Assembly: GCF_900291475.1 (NCBI RefSeq)
Contig: NZ_OLMM01000005.1
Location: 183,390-247,389, forward strand
Direction of reading: 5' to 3'
Origin: Acidaminococcus hominis
GTDB taxonomy: Bacteria > Bacillota > Negativicutes > Acidaminococcales > Acidaminococcaceae
Length of the DNA stretch: 64,000 bases
Below the pieces are notes generated by a model that did not search any database, was not told the DNA's origin, and was given only the letters and a program-made list of their open reading frames with translations. Positions 35,751-45,027 of the stretch are shown one piece after another. Position numbers and translations under genes: made by a program. Within the stretch, counting starts at the first letter, position 1; every line of letters begins with the position of its first letter.

Positions 35751-38700
35751 ACAGCATGATTTCCGGTTCCGGACCTTGGCCCAGGAGTCCGTCCTGCTGC
35801 TTTTCGCTGGCGGCAGGACGGGCTTGGGGTGCCCGGATATTTTCCACAAACAGCAGCAGCCGGTTGGTGACGTTTACGTCGCTGACGCCACTGTCAAAGT
35901 CCAGACTCAGCAGGTTCATCTGGGGGTACAGGGATTTGATTTTCTTTTCAATTCCCTTGGAAATGATATGGTTGGCAATGCAGCCGAAGGGCTGGAGGCT
36001 GATCACGTTTTCAATGCCGGATTTGGCAAAGTTGACGATTTCTGCCGGCAGCAGCCAGCCTTCCCCAAATTGGGCAGCCATGTTGATGATCTGTTTCCCG
36101 TCGTTGGCCAGCTCAAAGATATCTTCAATAGGGGTGAAGTACTGGAAGTTTTTGCCGATGTCGTTGAATTTCTTGATCTGCTTGGTAACCCACATATAGA
36201 TGAAATCTACCAGGATGTTGGGTACCGGGTGCCGTTCCAGGCCGAACCGTTTGTTGGTGACCCGGTTTACAAAGGCCTGCATGAAGAACGGGGTCAGCAG
36301 CGGCGGCATCACTTCAATGGAGTGGTCCATGAGCCAGGTGGTGATGTTCTTATGGGCAAAGCTGTTGAATTTCAGGTAGATTTCACCCACAATGCCTACC
36401 TGGGGCAGGCGTACTTCCGGCTTGGCCAGGGCGTTGAATTCTTCGGCAGCTGCCTGAAGCAGCTTCAGCAGGCCGCTGGAGCTGTTGGCCTCGATTTCCT
36501 TCTTGGCCAAATCCAGGTACTTGTCCCGCAGTTCCAGGGCCTTGCCCTTGACGGTTTCCCGCACTACGGAAGCGTTGAAGAACTTGGACAGGCAGTCGGA
36601 GAACAGCACGGTGGAAATGGTGATCTTGGCAATCTTCAGCCAGTTGACTTCAAAGCCCGGCTGGTCATTTTTGATATTCTTGCTGGTAGCCAGGGACAAT
36701 ACCGGGGTCTCGGTAAAGCCGGCAGAAATCAGGGCGTGCTTGATCAGGCCAAAGTAGTTGGAGGCCCGGCACTGGCCGCCGGTCTGGGTAATGGCAACCG
36801 CGGTGTGGGCGGGGTCGTACTTGCCGGACTGGAGGGCCCGGATAAAGTCGCCCACCACCAACGTGGCCGGATAGCAGACTTCGTTGTTGGCAAATTTCAG
36901 CCCCAGGTCCGCCGATTGGACGGTGCTTTCCGGCAGGGTTTCCACCTTGTAGCCCACCAGTTTCATCACGGACGGAATCAGGGGAGAAATAAACGGGGTA
37001 AAGAAGGGGGCCAGGATGGTGTAGTCCTTCATGGACTTTTCAAAGCGGGGGGTATCCACAAAAGGATCCGGTTCCTGCTTGGCATCCCGGTTGTAGCGGA
37101 TGCTTTCCACCACGGACCGTACCCGCAGCTTCAGGGAGCCGATGTTGGAAACATCATCGATTTTCAGCAGGGTCAGGGCCTTGCCATGGCGCTGGAGGAT
37201 TCCCCGGATTTCATCCTGGAGGAAGGCGTCCGGGCCGCAGCCAAAGGAGGTCATTTCCATAAAGTGGATGCTGTTGTCCTGCCGGGCCACCCAGTCCGCT
37301 GCCTTGGAAATTCGGTTGATGTAGGCCCATTGGCGCACCAGGTAGGAATCGTCAATGGTTACGCTGCTGTCATCCCGGAGCAGGTCTTCGTTGATGACGT
37401 TGATGCCCATGGCTGCAATGGACTCGCTGAGCTTGTGCTGGATCAGGGGATCCGTATGGTAAGGCCGGCCGGCCAAAAGAATGGTCAGCTGCTTGTTGTC
37501 CCGGCTCTTTTGGAGAATCTCCTGATTTTTGGCCTTGATGGCGTCGCTGTAGGCTTTTTGGGCAGCCACTGCGGCCTGGAAGGCCTTGTCCGCAGTAAAC
37601 CGGTCGAAGCCAATGTAGCTGAGATATTCCCGAATCTGCTTTTTCAGGAGTTTTTCATCCTGGAAGTTGATGGGGGGAGAATCGATGGGAATCTGGGTAT
37701 CGGCTACGCTTTTGATGACGTCGGAGTACCCGGAAACCACCGGGCAGTTGTAGCTGTTTAACTGGCGCTTGTCGTCCTGGTGTTCGTAGATGACGTAGGG
37801 CATGAAAATCCGGTTTACCCGTTTTTTCACCAGGTTGTTGATGTGCCCGTGGACCAGTTTGGCCGGGAAGCAGATGTTGTCCGACATGACATCGTGGATG
37901 CCGCCTTCATAGTTTTTGAAGGTGGAGGGGTCGGACAGCTGGACCTTCAGCCCGCAGCTTGTAAACAGGGCGTGCCAGAAGGGGTAGTCCTCGTAAATGT
38001 TCAGGCAGCGGGGAATGCCAATGGTGCGTTCCGCGTCTTCCTTTACCGGCCGGTCAAAGAGCAGCTTGTATTTGTATTCGTAGATGTTTTCCCCGGGTTT
38101 TACGTCTTCCCTGTTGTTGGTGAAGAATTTTTCGCATTTGTTTCCGGAGAAATAGGTGCTGCCGTTGGCAAAATTGTATTTTTTGATCAGGCAGTTGTTT
38201 TCGCAGCCGTGGCATTGGAGCTGGCTGTCGGTATAGGTGGCAATATGGAGCAGTTCGTCCAGGGTCACGGAACCTTCGGCCCGGCTTCTGGCAAACAGGG
38301 CGCAGCCGTAGGCTCCCATGATTTCAGGGATATTGCTCCGGTGCACGGTGGTATGGGTCAATAGTTCAAAGGCCCGGACCACAGCGTCGTTTTTCATGGT
38401 ACCGCCCTGGAGCACGATTTCCTTCCCCAGGTCCAGGGTGTTTTGCAGCTTCAGTACCTTGTACAGGCAGTTTTTTACCACCGAGTAGGCAAGTCCCGCG
38501 GAAATATCCGGGGTGGTCAGGCCTTCCCTGAGACTCTGTTTTACCTTGGAGTTCATGAACACCGTGCAGCGGGTGCCCAGGTCGCAGGGCATTTTGGCTT
38601 CACAGGCCATTTTGGCAAAGTCGCTGACGGAATAGTTTAAGCCCTTGGCAAAGGTTTCCAGGAAGGTGCCGCAGCCGGCGGAACAGGATTCGTTCAGTTC

Positions 38701-40029
38701 CATCCGGTTCAGGACCCCATGGTCCACGAAAATGGCCTTCATATCCTGGCCGCCAATGTCCAGAATAAAGGAAACCTTATCGTTGATCTTCCGGGCTGCC
38801 AGATAGTGGGCAATGGTTTCAATGATGCCGGTTTTCAGGTCGAAAGCGGCTTTGATCAGGTCTTCCCCGTAGCCTGTTGAGCAGCTGCCCTTCACCAGGG
38901 GATTGGCCCCTACTTCCAGGCATTTGGCGTAGAACGCTTCCAGGCTCTTTTGCACGGCCCCCAGCGGGTTGCCGTTATTGGGAGTGTAATAGGTGAACAG
39001 AATCCGGTCCTGGGGGTCAGTGACCACCAGTTTGGTGGTGGTGGAGCCGGAGTCGATGCCCAGGTATACGTCCTGGGTATCCGCCGTTAAGGGCGTCAGC
39101 TGGATATAGTCCGCTTCCTTTTCCTTTTTCCACGCTGCGTATTCTTCCGGGGAATTAAAAATCGGCGGCAGCACATCCTCGGACCGGATGACGGTCTTGG
39201 GAGCCTGGGCAAACCGTTCTACCAGCTCATCAAAGCCGATAACTGGAGCGTCCTGGGCGCTGATGGCTGTGCCGTAGGCCGGAATCAGGTTGGCGTTTTC
39301 CGGCACAATGAAGTTCACATAGGGAATGCGCAGGCAGTCCATCAAGGCTTTGCGCAGGGCCGGCATAAAGGTCAGGGGGCCGCCGCAAAGCAGGATTTTG
39401 GGCTCAATGGTGCAGCCGTGGCTCAGGGTGGAAATGACCTGGACGGCTACAGCGTGGAAAATGGAAATGGCAATGTCTTCCCGGCTGACATTCTTGCTTA
39501 GGAGATTCTGGATGTCTGTTTTGGCAAACACACCGCAGCGAGAGGCAATGTAATGGACGTGCTGGGCCTTTTCTGCTAGGCCGTTGAGCTCTTCCACAGG
39601 AACCTTCAGCAAAACTGCCATTTGGTCCAGGAAAGCCCCTGTGCCCCCGGCACAGTTGCCGTTCATACGCAAATCGCAGCTTCCATCGGGTTTGATGTAT
39701 ACAATTTTTGCGTCTTCGCCGCCGATGTCGATCAGGGTGGCCACTTCGGGATATTTTTCCTTGACGAATTTGGTGGCCGCAATGACTTCCTGCTCAAAAG
39801 GAAGCTGGAATTTTTCTGCCAGGCCCATGCCGACAGAACCGGTAATTTTCAGCTTCAGGCGGGCAGCTCCGATTTGGGAGCGCAAGGATTGCAGTTCTTC
39901 CCGGAGAACGGCAGGCACATTGGCCTGGTGGCGTCTGTACCGGGTAAAAACGACTTCCTTATTTTGGTTCAGGACAACAATTTTCGCTGTCGTGGACCCG
40001 ATGTCTAAACCTACATTATACGTACTCAT
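35749..40029 (-). CDS. Giant 2-hydroxyacyl-CoA dehydratase activase-like fusion protein
   Basis: 1426 residues. Two tandem ASKHA ATPase domains of the BadF/BadG/HgdC type open the protein. The first (about 1-260) has GLDIGSTTAKIVVL and GGTGAFLDQMA; the second (about 320-590) has GIDSGSTTTKLVVTD and SCSAGCGTFLETFAKG. A cysteine-containing linker (HGCENNC near 640) follows. Next is a DUF2229-like region (about 680-900) and a long C-terminal HgdB-like part (from about 930, with TQTGGQCRASNYFGL). HgdC proper is about 260 residues and drives ATP-dependent electron transfer into 2-hydroxyglutaryl-CoA dehydratase. This fusion combines activator-like and dehydratase-subunit-like parts in one chain. 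Such proteins are common in anaerobes but their reaction is not established. It stands alone, with an extended -10 promoter upstream. Confidence 0.88.
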   Translation of the reverse strand: MSTYNVGLDIGSTTAKIVVLNQNKEVVFTRYRRHQANVPAVLREELQSLRSQIGAARLKLKITGSVGMGLAEKFQLPFEQEVIAATKFVKEKYPEVATLIDIGGEDAKIVYIKPDGSCDLRMNGNCAGGTGAFLDQMAVLLKVPVEELNGLAEKAQHVHYIASRCGVFAKTDIQNLLSKNVSREDIAISIFHAVAVQVISTLSHGCTIEPKILLCGGPLTFMPALRKALMDCLRIPYVNFIVPENANLIPAYGTAISAQDAPVIGFDELVERFAQAPKTVIRSEDVLPPIFNSPEEYAAWKKEKEADYIQLTPLTADTQDVYLGIDSGSTTTKLVVTDPQDRILFTYYTPNNGNPLGAVQKSLEAFYAKCLEVGANPLVKGSCSTGYGEDLIKAAFDLKTGIIETIAHYLAARKINDKVSFILDIGGQDMKAIFVDHGVLNRMELNESCSAGCGTFLETFAKGLNYSVSDFAKMACEAKMPCDLGTRCTVFMNSKVKQSLREGLTTPDISAGLAYSVVKNCLYKVLKLQNTLDLGKEIVLQGGTMKNDAVVRAFELLTHTTVHRSNIPEIMGAYGCALFARSRAEGSVTLDELLHIATYTDSQLQCHGCENNCLIKKYNFANGSTYFSGNKCEKFFTNNREDVKPGENIYEYKYKLLFDRPVKEDAERTIGIPRCLNIYEDYPFWHALFTSCGLKVQLSDPSTFKNYEGGIHDVMSDNICFPAKLVHGHINNLVKKRVNRIFMPYVIYEHQDDKRQLNSYNCPVVSGYSDVIKSVADTQIPIDSPPINFQDEKLLKKQIREYLSYIGFDRFTADKAFQAAVAAQKAYSDAIKAKNQEILQKSRDNKQLTILLAGRPYHTDPLIQHKLSESIAAMGINVINEDLLRDDSSVTIDDSYLVRQWAYINRISKAADWVARQDNSIHFMEMTSFGCGPDAFLQDEIRGILQRHGKALTLLKIDDVSNIGSLKLRVRSVVESIRYNRDAKQEPDPFVDTPRFEKSMKDYTILAPFFTPFISPLIPSVMKLVGYKVETLPESTVQSADLGLKFANNEVCYPATLVVGDFIRALQSGKYDPAHTAVAITQTGGQCRASNYFGLIKHALISAGFTETPVLSLATSKNIKNDQPGFEVNWLKIAKITISTVLFSDCLSKFFNASVVRETVKGKALELRDKYLDLAKKEIEANSSSGLLKLLQAAAEEFNALAKPEVRLPQVGIVGEIYLKFNSFAHKNITTWLMDHSIEVMPPLLTPFFMQAFVNRVTNKRFGLERHPVPNILVDFIYMWVTKQIKKFNDIGKNFQYFTPIEDIFELANDGKQIINMAAQFGEGWLLPAEIVNFAKSGIENVISLQPFGCIANHIISKGIEKKIKSLYPQMNLLSLDFDSGVSDVNVTNRLLLFVENIRAPQARPAASEKQQDGLLGQGPEPEIML

Positions 40030-40056
40030 GATGCACCTCTACTTAAAGTGTATATA

Positions 40057-40065
40057 ATTATAGCA
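40057..40065 (-). promoter_or_regulatory. Extended -10 promoter of the activase-like gene
   Basis: Minus strand TGCTATAAT (40065-40057), 28 bases before the ATG. Confidence 0.55.
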
Positions 40066-40482
40066 CATTTAACTAAAAATACTAGATGGAACCCGTAGGG
40101 AAAGAGGTTATTTTTCACCCCATTTTGAGGGCTTTTGGAAAAGCTGCTGGCCCTTATTAGAAATGGCTTATAGCTAGGAAAAACGGGGATTTTCACGGTT
40201 TTTCAGGTTCCCGGGCGCGGCTCCTTGATGGGGTGCAGGAAAGCAGGTTGGAACAAGAATACGTGTACACTCCAAAAAGACAGAAGGCCGCTTTAATTGG
40301 TACGGACACATAAGGAAATCTTCAAATGTTACAAAAATGTTTACACTTATAAATGAACAATCTGGGAAAAAAGTGGAAAGCCTTTGTGGGATTTCCGGGA
40401 TTTCTGCGCCAGACGGGCCAAAATATGATAAAATAAAACAATTGTGTTGAAATTGATTTTTTCTGGCAGAAGGGTGTGTGGC
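40066..40482. other. Long intergenic stretch without recognised gene
   Basis: About 415 bases between divergent genes. A TATGAT at about 40421 could be the -10 for the flippase gene. GTTACAAAAATGTTTACA near 40327-40344 is AT-rich with short repeats, of unclear meaning. No coding frame with a ribosome site, RNA motif or repeat element was recognised. Confidence 0.4.
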
Positions 40483-42114
40483 ATGGAACAGGAAGTGCAA
40501 AAACCAGCAGGGAATAAAACAACAAAATTCCTCAAGGGAACCATGATTTTAACCATTTCCAGTATTGTGGTAAAGGTAATCGGGGCCCTGAACTGGGCCA
40601 TTTTGTCCCGGGTTATGGGGGGCGAAGGAATCGGCATCTACCAGATGGGCTTCCCCATCTATCTGATGGCCATTACGGTTTCCTCCGCCGGTATTCCCGT
40701 GGCCATTTCCATTATTACCGCAGAAAAGGTGGCCCAGGATGATTATTTCGGAGCCCAGCGGGTGTTTCGGGTGTCCCTGCGGCTCCTGTTCTTTACGGGC
40801 CTGTTCTTCTCCCTGTGTTTGTGGGGCGGGGCAGGGTATCTGATTCAGTCCAAGATTATCGCCGATCCCCGGGCCTACTATTCCATCATTGCCCTGGCCC
40901 CGGCGGTATTCTTCGTCACCTTCCTGTCCAGTTTCCGGGGGTATTTCCAGGGGATGCAGATTATGATTCCTACCGCCTGTTCGGAAATTACGGAACAGAC
41001 GGTGCGGGTATTTACCATGATCGCCTTTTCCTACCTGCTGCTGCCCAGAGGTCTGACCTATGCAGCGGCAGGGGCCAGTATGGGGGCTGGGGCCGGTGCT
41101 TTCTGCGGCCTGGTGGTACTGCAGATTTTCTACCTGCGGCTGAAGCATAAGCTGTTTCCCAAGGGCCTGACCGCTCCGGCCAAGCCGCCGGAATCCGCCT
41201 GGACCATCATCAAAAGACTGGTGACCCTGGCCCTGCCGGTGTCCATGTCCAGCCTGATGCTGCCGGTAGTTTCCAACCTGGATATGATGATTGTGCCCCG
41301 TCGGCTCATGGCCGGGGGCTGGACCCTGCCGGAAGCCACCACCCTGTTCGGGTATCTTACCGGGGTGGCGGTGCCCCTGGTCAATATGTCCACCATCTTG
41401 ACCGCGGCCCTTTCCATCAGTCTGGTGCCTGCCATCAGCGAGTCCCGGATTTTAAATGATACCTCCGGCATCCGGGAAAAGGTCAGCACGGCCTTTTCCG
41501 TAGCTGCCGTCATTACCATTCCTTGCAGCATTGGGCTCCACGTGCTGGGAGGCCGGGTAGCTACCCTGATCTACAGCGCTCCCAACGCCGGGCCGGCCAT
41601 TGAAACCATGAGCTGGGCCATTTTCCTTTTGGGCCTGCACCAGGTCAGTACGGGGATTTTGCAGGGCCTGGGCCGGACCAAGATTCCGGTGTTCAATATG
41701 ATTATTGCCGCTGCGGCCAAGGTGTTCCTGAACTGGAACCTGACGGCCATTCCCTCCCTGGGGATTGTGGGTTCTTCCTGGGCTACGGTGGCGGATATTG
41801 GGATTGCTGCCCTGCTGAACCTGTTCTTCATCCAGAAGTACACGGGCTTCTCCCTGGAAGTGAAACAGCTGCTGAAAACCCTGGTGGCCGCTGTGGTCAT
41901 GGGGGCCGCTGTAAAAGGCTTTCTGCTGCTGTTCCCGGGTACCCGGTTCCTGAGCATTATTGGGGCCATGGTGGTAGCCATTCCGGTGTATGCCCTGCTC
42001 CTGCTGCTGCTGAAGACCATGCCGGAAGACGAACTGGCACAGATTCCCTTTGTGGGCCGGCGGATGGTGCTGCTGGGCCGGAAACTGGGACTATTAAAAC
42101 CCCAGGAAAAATAA
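40483..42114 (+). CDS. SpoVB/MurJ-like polysaccharide flippase
   Basis: 543 residues, about fourteen membrane segments, of the MOP flippase superfamily (SpoVB branch). The start KTTKFLKGTMILTISSIVVKVIG and the later LTGVAVPLVNMSTILTAALSISLVPAISE are typical. It probably flips a lipid-linked glycan such as lipid II or an envelope polysaccharide precursor. ATG at 40483 is preferred to the in-frame GTG at 40444, since AGAAGGG lies eight bases upstream. A terminator hairpin follows. No glycan biosynthesis genes are adjacent, which points to lipid II or a general role rather than a capsule locus. Confidence 0.85.
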   Translation: MEQEVQKPAGNKTTKFLKGTMILTISSIVVKVIGALNWAILSRVMGGEGIGIYQMGFPIYLMAITVSSAGIPVAISIITAEKVAQDDYFGAQRVFRVSLRLLFFTGLFFSLCLWGGAGYLIQSKIIADPRAYYSIIALAPAVFFVTFLSSFRGYFQGMQIMIPTACSEITEQTVRVFTMIAFSYLLLPRGLTYAAAGASMGAGAGAFCGLVVLQIFYLRLKHKLFPKGLTAPAKPPESAWTIIKRLVTLALPVSMSSLMLPVVSNLDMMIVPRRLMAGGWTLPEATTLFGYLTGVAVPLVNMSTILTAALSISLVPAISESRILNDTSGIREKVSTAFSVAAVITIPCSIGLHVLGGRVATLIYSAPNAGPAIETMSWAIFLLGLHQVSTGILQGLGRTKIPVFNMIIAAAAKVFLNWNLTAIPSLGIVGSSWATVADIGIAALLNLFFIQKYTGFSLEVKQLLKTLVAAVVMGAAVKGFLLLFPGTRFLSIIGAMVVAIPVYALLLLLLKTMPEDELAQIPFVGRRMVLLGRKLGLLKPQEK

Positions 42115-42131
42115 AAAATAAATGTGTGCTG

Positions 42132-42167
42132 CTTCCTCAACCAAAACGGCTGGGGAAGTATTTTTTT
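42132..42167 (+). terminator. Terminator after the flippase gene
   Basis: CTTCCTCAACC pairs with GGCTGGGGAAG (wobbles) around AAAAC, then T7. Confidence 0.75.
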
Positions 42168-42243
42168 GACTGATGAGTCTTTTGAAAAGCCCTGTATTTA
42201 TGCCGCTTTACGGAAGTAAAATGTGATATTTTTGGAGCAATCC

Positions 42244-42272
42244 TTGCAAAGTAGGAGGATTCCTAGTACAAT
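42244..42272 (+). promoter_or_regulatory. Promoter for the M23 peptidase gene
   Basis: TTGCAA (42244-42249), 17 bases, TACAAT (42267-42272). Confidence 0.7.
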
Positions 42273-42278
42273 AGCTAT

Positions 42279-42429
42279 CAGTATAAGGATTCTTATTTGG
42301 CAGGACAGGCAAAGCTTCCTGCCAGGCCAAAACCACAAAAACCATTTGGGGGTGTGAGCTGCTCACAGCCCCTTTCTTGTTGGCAGTCCCGGCGGCAGCG
42401 CCCTGGGACAGGTAAAGGAGTTTGAAGGT
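42279..42429 (+). promoter_or_regulatory. Structured leader before the M23 peptidase
   Basis: The ~150-base leader has two hairpins: GGCAGGA/TCCTGCC (about 42299-42323), and GGGGGTGTGAG/CTCACAGCCCC (42348-42372) followed by TTTCTTG. The second looks like a weak terminator or attenuator lying 57 bases before the coding start. No known riboswitch core was recognised; the ydaO (c-di-AMP) motif, often found before wall hydrolases, is not visible. Confidence 0.4.
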
Positions 42430-43398
42430 ATGGAGCAAAGCAAAAGCAAAGAAAAACTGGCAAAGCTGGGCAGCTACTTTTCCGGCCTGTTGCTCAAGGG
42501 CCATTTCCTGGGCGCCGGCCTTTCTTTGGAATGGAAAGATGAAAACGGGGAAGTCCGGGAATTCCACGGGGGCACCAAGCTGATTTTCGGCTTTGCCGGG
42601 GTTTTCCTGGTCTGCCTGATGGGGCTGGCGGTCTGCGGCGGCCTTTTGGTCCGGGCCTGGGATGAACAGCTGGAGCTGGCCAACTACCGGGCGGACTACG
42701 GGGTCTACACGGAACGGATGGCTAAGCTCATGGACAACAACGAAAAACTCCAGAAGGAACTGGGCCAGGTGGTCCAGCTGGAGGACGCGGTCCGGAAGAA
42801 ACTGGCCCAGGACGGGGTCAAGATTGGCGAAGAAACCGTGGACCAAAAATCCAAGGAGCTGGATAACGGCGGCCAGGGTGGTTCCACCACGGCCGACCAG
42901 CTTTCCGTGCTGGAGGTCCAGGATGAAATCAACCGGAAGCGGCTGGGCTACAAGAAGGAAAACCTCACCAATATGCTGCTGGCCCTGTCCTACTCCGGGG
43001 ACGGCACCTACGGGTGGCCCCTCAGCGGCGGGGAAATCAGCTCCTTTTACGGGATGCGGGCCGATCCCTTTGGGAAAGGTAGCGACTACCATCCGGGCAT
43101 CGATATTGCCGCGGACTACGGCACGCCGGTGCGGGCTTCGGCCACCGGCGTGGTCCAGGAAGCCCAGTGGAACGGCGGATACGGACGGTTTGTCAGCATT
43201 GATCACGGCAATGGCATGCTGACCTGCTACGGCCATATGAGCGCCATTGCCGTAACCCCGGGACAGCATGTGAAGCGGGGGGACGTCATCGGCTACGTGG
43301 GCAGCAGCGGCTACAGCACCGGGCCCCATCTGCACTTTGAAATGCGGCAGAACGGGAATACGGTGAACCCGTTAAACTACGCCCGGCCGGTACGCTAA
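42430..43398 (+). CDS. Membrane-anchored M23 metallopeptidase
   Basis: 322 residues. A cytoplasmic N-terminus (about 1-52) is followed by one membrane helix (53-75), a coiled-coil-like stalk (76-195) and a C-terminal LytM/M23 domain (about 200-322). Zinc ligands are complete: H221 and D225 in HPGIDIA, and H300 and H302 in HLHFEMRQNG. It should therefore cleave peptidoglycan cross-bridges, unlike the degenerate EnvC/NlpD type. TACTGCTAC-like GHM motif is LTCYGHMSAI. AAAGGAG lies upstream of the ATG. A structured repeat begins just after its stop. Confidence 0.9.
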   Translation: MEQSKSKEKLAKLGSYFSGLLLKGHFLGAGLSLEWKDENGEVREFHGGTKLIFGFAGVFLVCLMGLAVCGGLLVRAWDEQLELANYRADYGVYTERMAKLMDNNEKLQKELGQVVQLEDAVRKKLAQDGVKIGEETVDQKSKELDNGGQGGSTTADQLSVLEVQDEINRKRLGYKKENLTNMLLALSYSGDGTYGWPLSGGEISSFYGMRADPFGKGSDYHPGIDIAADYGTPVRASATGVVQEAQWNGGYGRFVSIDHGNGMLTCYGHMSAIAVTPGQHVKRGDVIGYVGSSGYSTGPHLHFEMRQNGNTVNPLNYARPVR

Positions 43399-43415
43399 GA
43401 CAAAATAAAACGACT

Positions 43416-43744
43416 GGGGCTGTGAAATAATGAAACTTCTATCGTCGCCTGCGGCGACACTTCCTACACGCTTGCAGGAAGCATTCTATGACGCTACTGG
43501 TCAAGTAATAGACTAGGGTAGTGCCAGGCATTTACGAACTATGCTGCTTTGCTATATCCGTTTTGCACATGACTCGTATAGGCCTAAGACTGGCCCCTGC
43601 AAGCGTGTAGGGGCTGTCAGTCCGCAGGACTGACTGAGGAAGTTTATTAGATACGGCTATAACGGACAACAAAAATGGCTTGAGAACTCTTTTGAGCTCG
43701 CAAGCCATTTTTTCTTTCAGGGGTAGGTATTATTTCACACCCCC
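43416..43744 (-). repeat. Dispersed structured repeat, copy A (inverted)
   Basis: 329 bases between convergent 3' ends of the M23 gene and zur. It is the reverse complement of copies B and C. Ends are GGGGCTGTGAAATAA and TTATTTCACACCCC. Inside are the same hairpins as in the other copies, including GTCAGTCC/GGACTGAC and CTTCCTACA/TGCAGGAAG. No open frame is shared by the copies. Confidence 0.85.
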
Positions 43745-43766
43745 CGCCGTTTTTTTGTTTGGGACG

Positions 43767-44222
43767 CTATTCCTTTTCCCGTTTGGCCTGGCAGTCGGCA
43801 CAGTAGCCGTACAGTTCCAGGTAGTGGCCCACAATTTCAAAGTGGGTTTTCCGGGCCAGGTCTTCCTCAAAGCCGTGGAGGGGACAGCCGTCAATGTCCA
43901 CCACCTTGTGGCAGCCCAGGCAGATCAGGTGATGGGTGTGGCTCAGGGTGTACAGCAGGAAGCCGTATTTCCGGGAGCCCGGCAGCAGCATCTTTTCCGT
44001 AAGCTTTTTCTCGGTGAACATTTCCAAAATCCGGTATACGGTGGAAAAATTCAGATGGGCTCCTTCCTGGAGCAGTTTTTCATAGATTTCGTCGGCAGAG
44101 AGAACTTCCCGCTGGCGGAGCATCATTTGAAGCACCTGGTTCCGGGCTTTGGTGCTTTTGAGCCCTACCCGGCGGATCATCTCCTCACTGGTCAGCGGTT
44201 CTGTACTATTCAGCATGGGCAC
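43767..44222 (-). CDS. zur: Fur-family zinc regulator
   Basis: 151 residues. An N-terminal winged helix (SADEIYEKLLQEGAHLNFSTVYRILE core) is followed by a metal-binding dimerisation domain. Structural zinc cysteines are in CLGCHK and CADCQ; HTHHLICLGCHK carries the sensor-site histidines. It overlaps the znuB start by 17 bases and heads toward no other target, so it is assigned as Zur from context rather than Fur or PerR. It probably represses both arms of the divergent zinc locus via the two 7-1-7 boxes upstream of znuC and znuA. Confidence 0.82.
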   Translation of the reverse strand: MPMLNSTEPLTSEEMIRRVGLKSTKARNQVLQMMLRQREVLSADEIYEKLLQEGAHLNFSTVYRILEMFTEKKLTEKMLLPGSRKYGFLLYTLSHTHHLICLGCHKVVDIDGCPLHGFEEDLARKTHFEIVGHYLELYGYCADCQAKREKE

Positions 44223-45027
44223 CTCCTTGCTGGAGCTTTTGGGACAGCTCCTTATAGAAAATCACCAGCATCAGGAGCACCACGGACACAATGGCGGTAA
44301 TGCCCCCCGGGGCGGCTCCCAGCCAATAGGAAGCAAACAGCCCGGACAAGATGTCGATGAAGCTGAACACCACCGACAAGAACAGGGTTTGGCGGAACCC
44401 CTTCTGCAGCTGGAGGGCGGTGGCCACCGGCAGGGCAATCAGGGAACTGATGACCAGGATCCCCACAATCCGGATGGATACGGAAATGGTGGCTGCCACC
44501 AGGATGGAAAAAATATAATTGATGGCCCGGGCCTTGACGCCGGCAATCCGGGCACCGTCCTCGTCAAAGGACAGCATGACCAGTTGGGGAAAGAGTCCCA
44601 GGATGGTCAAAAGGGAAATGATGGTCAGCACCAGTACCGTCAGCACTTCTTTCTGGGAAACGGTCAGGATGCTGCCAAACAGGAAAGAATCTACATTGGC
44701 GTGGACCAGGCCGGAGCTGATAATGGTAATGGCGATGCCCACGGACAGGGACAGGACAATCACCAGGGTCAGTTCCGCATAGCGCCGGAATTTCTCCCGG
44801 AGGACTTCAATGAGCAGCCCGAAAAAGGAGGTCAGGCAGAAGGCACTGAGGATGGGGTTCCAGTCCAGCAGAAGCCCCGTGGCCACCCCGGCCAGGGAAG
44901 CGTGGCTCAGGGCGTCGCCAATCATGGAGTAGCGGCGCAGCACCAGGAACATCCCAATCAGGGGACAGATCAGGGAAATCAGCACGCTGATCATAAAGGC
45001 ATTGCGCATAAAGGCGTATTCAAACAT
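44206..45027 (-). CDS. znuB: Zinc ABC transporter permease
   Basis: 273 residues, about eight membrane segments, of the ABC-3 (ZnuB/TroC) permease family. Landmarks are the start MFEYAFMRNAFMISVLISL, GDALSHASLAGVA near residue 36, and ARAINYIFSILVAATISVSIRIVG near residue 160. Overlaps znuC by eight bases and zur by 17, so a tight three-gene operon. Zinc is favoured over manganese because of the Fur-family partner and the boxes; a manganese permease has the same fold. Confidence 0.9.
   Translation of the reverse strand: MFEYAFMRNAFMISVLISLICPLIGMFLVLRRYSMIGDALSHASLAGVATGLLLDWNPILSAFCLTSFFGLLIEVLREKFRRYAELTLVIVLSLSVGIAITIISSGLVHANVDSFLFGSILTVSQKEVLTVLVLTIISLLTILGLFPQLVMLSFDEDGARIAGVKARAINYIFSILVAATISVSIRIVGILVISSLIALPVATALQLQKGFRQTLFLSVVFSFIDILSGLFASYWLGAAPGGITAIVSVVLLMLVIFYKELSQKLQQGGAHAE

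Noticed and set aside
35776-37761. A 661-codon open frame on the plus strand inside the activase gene
   Set aside because: Composition is typical of an antisense shadow (Gly/His/Val/Gln-rich), with no homology and no start signals.
40444-40483. GTG at 40444 as start of the flippase
   Set aside because: No ribosome site precedes it, while ATG 40483 has AGAAGGG and matches the usual start of the family.
43416-43744. CRISPR-like or tRNA-like content in the hairpin-rich intergenic element
   Set aside because: There are no evenly spaced short direct repeats and no tRNA cloverleaf; it matches the two other dispersed copies instead.
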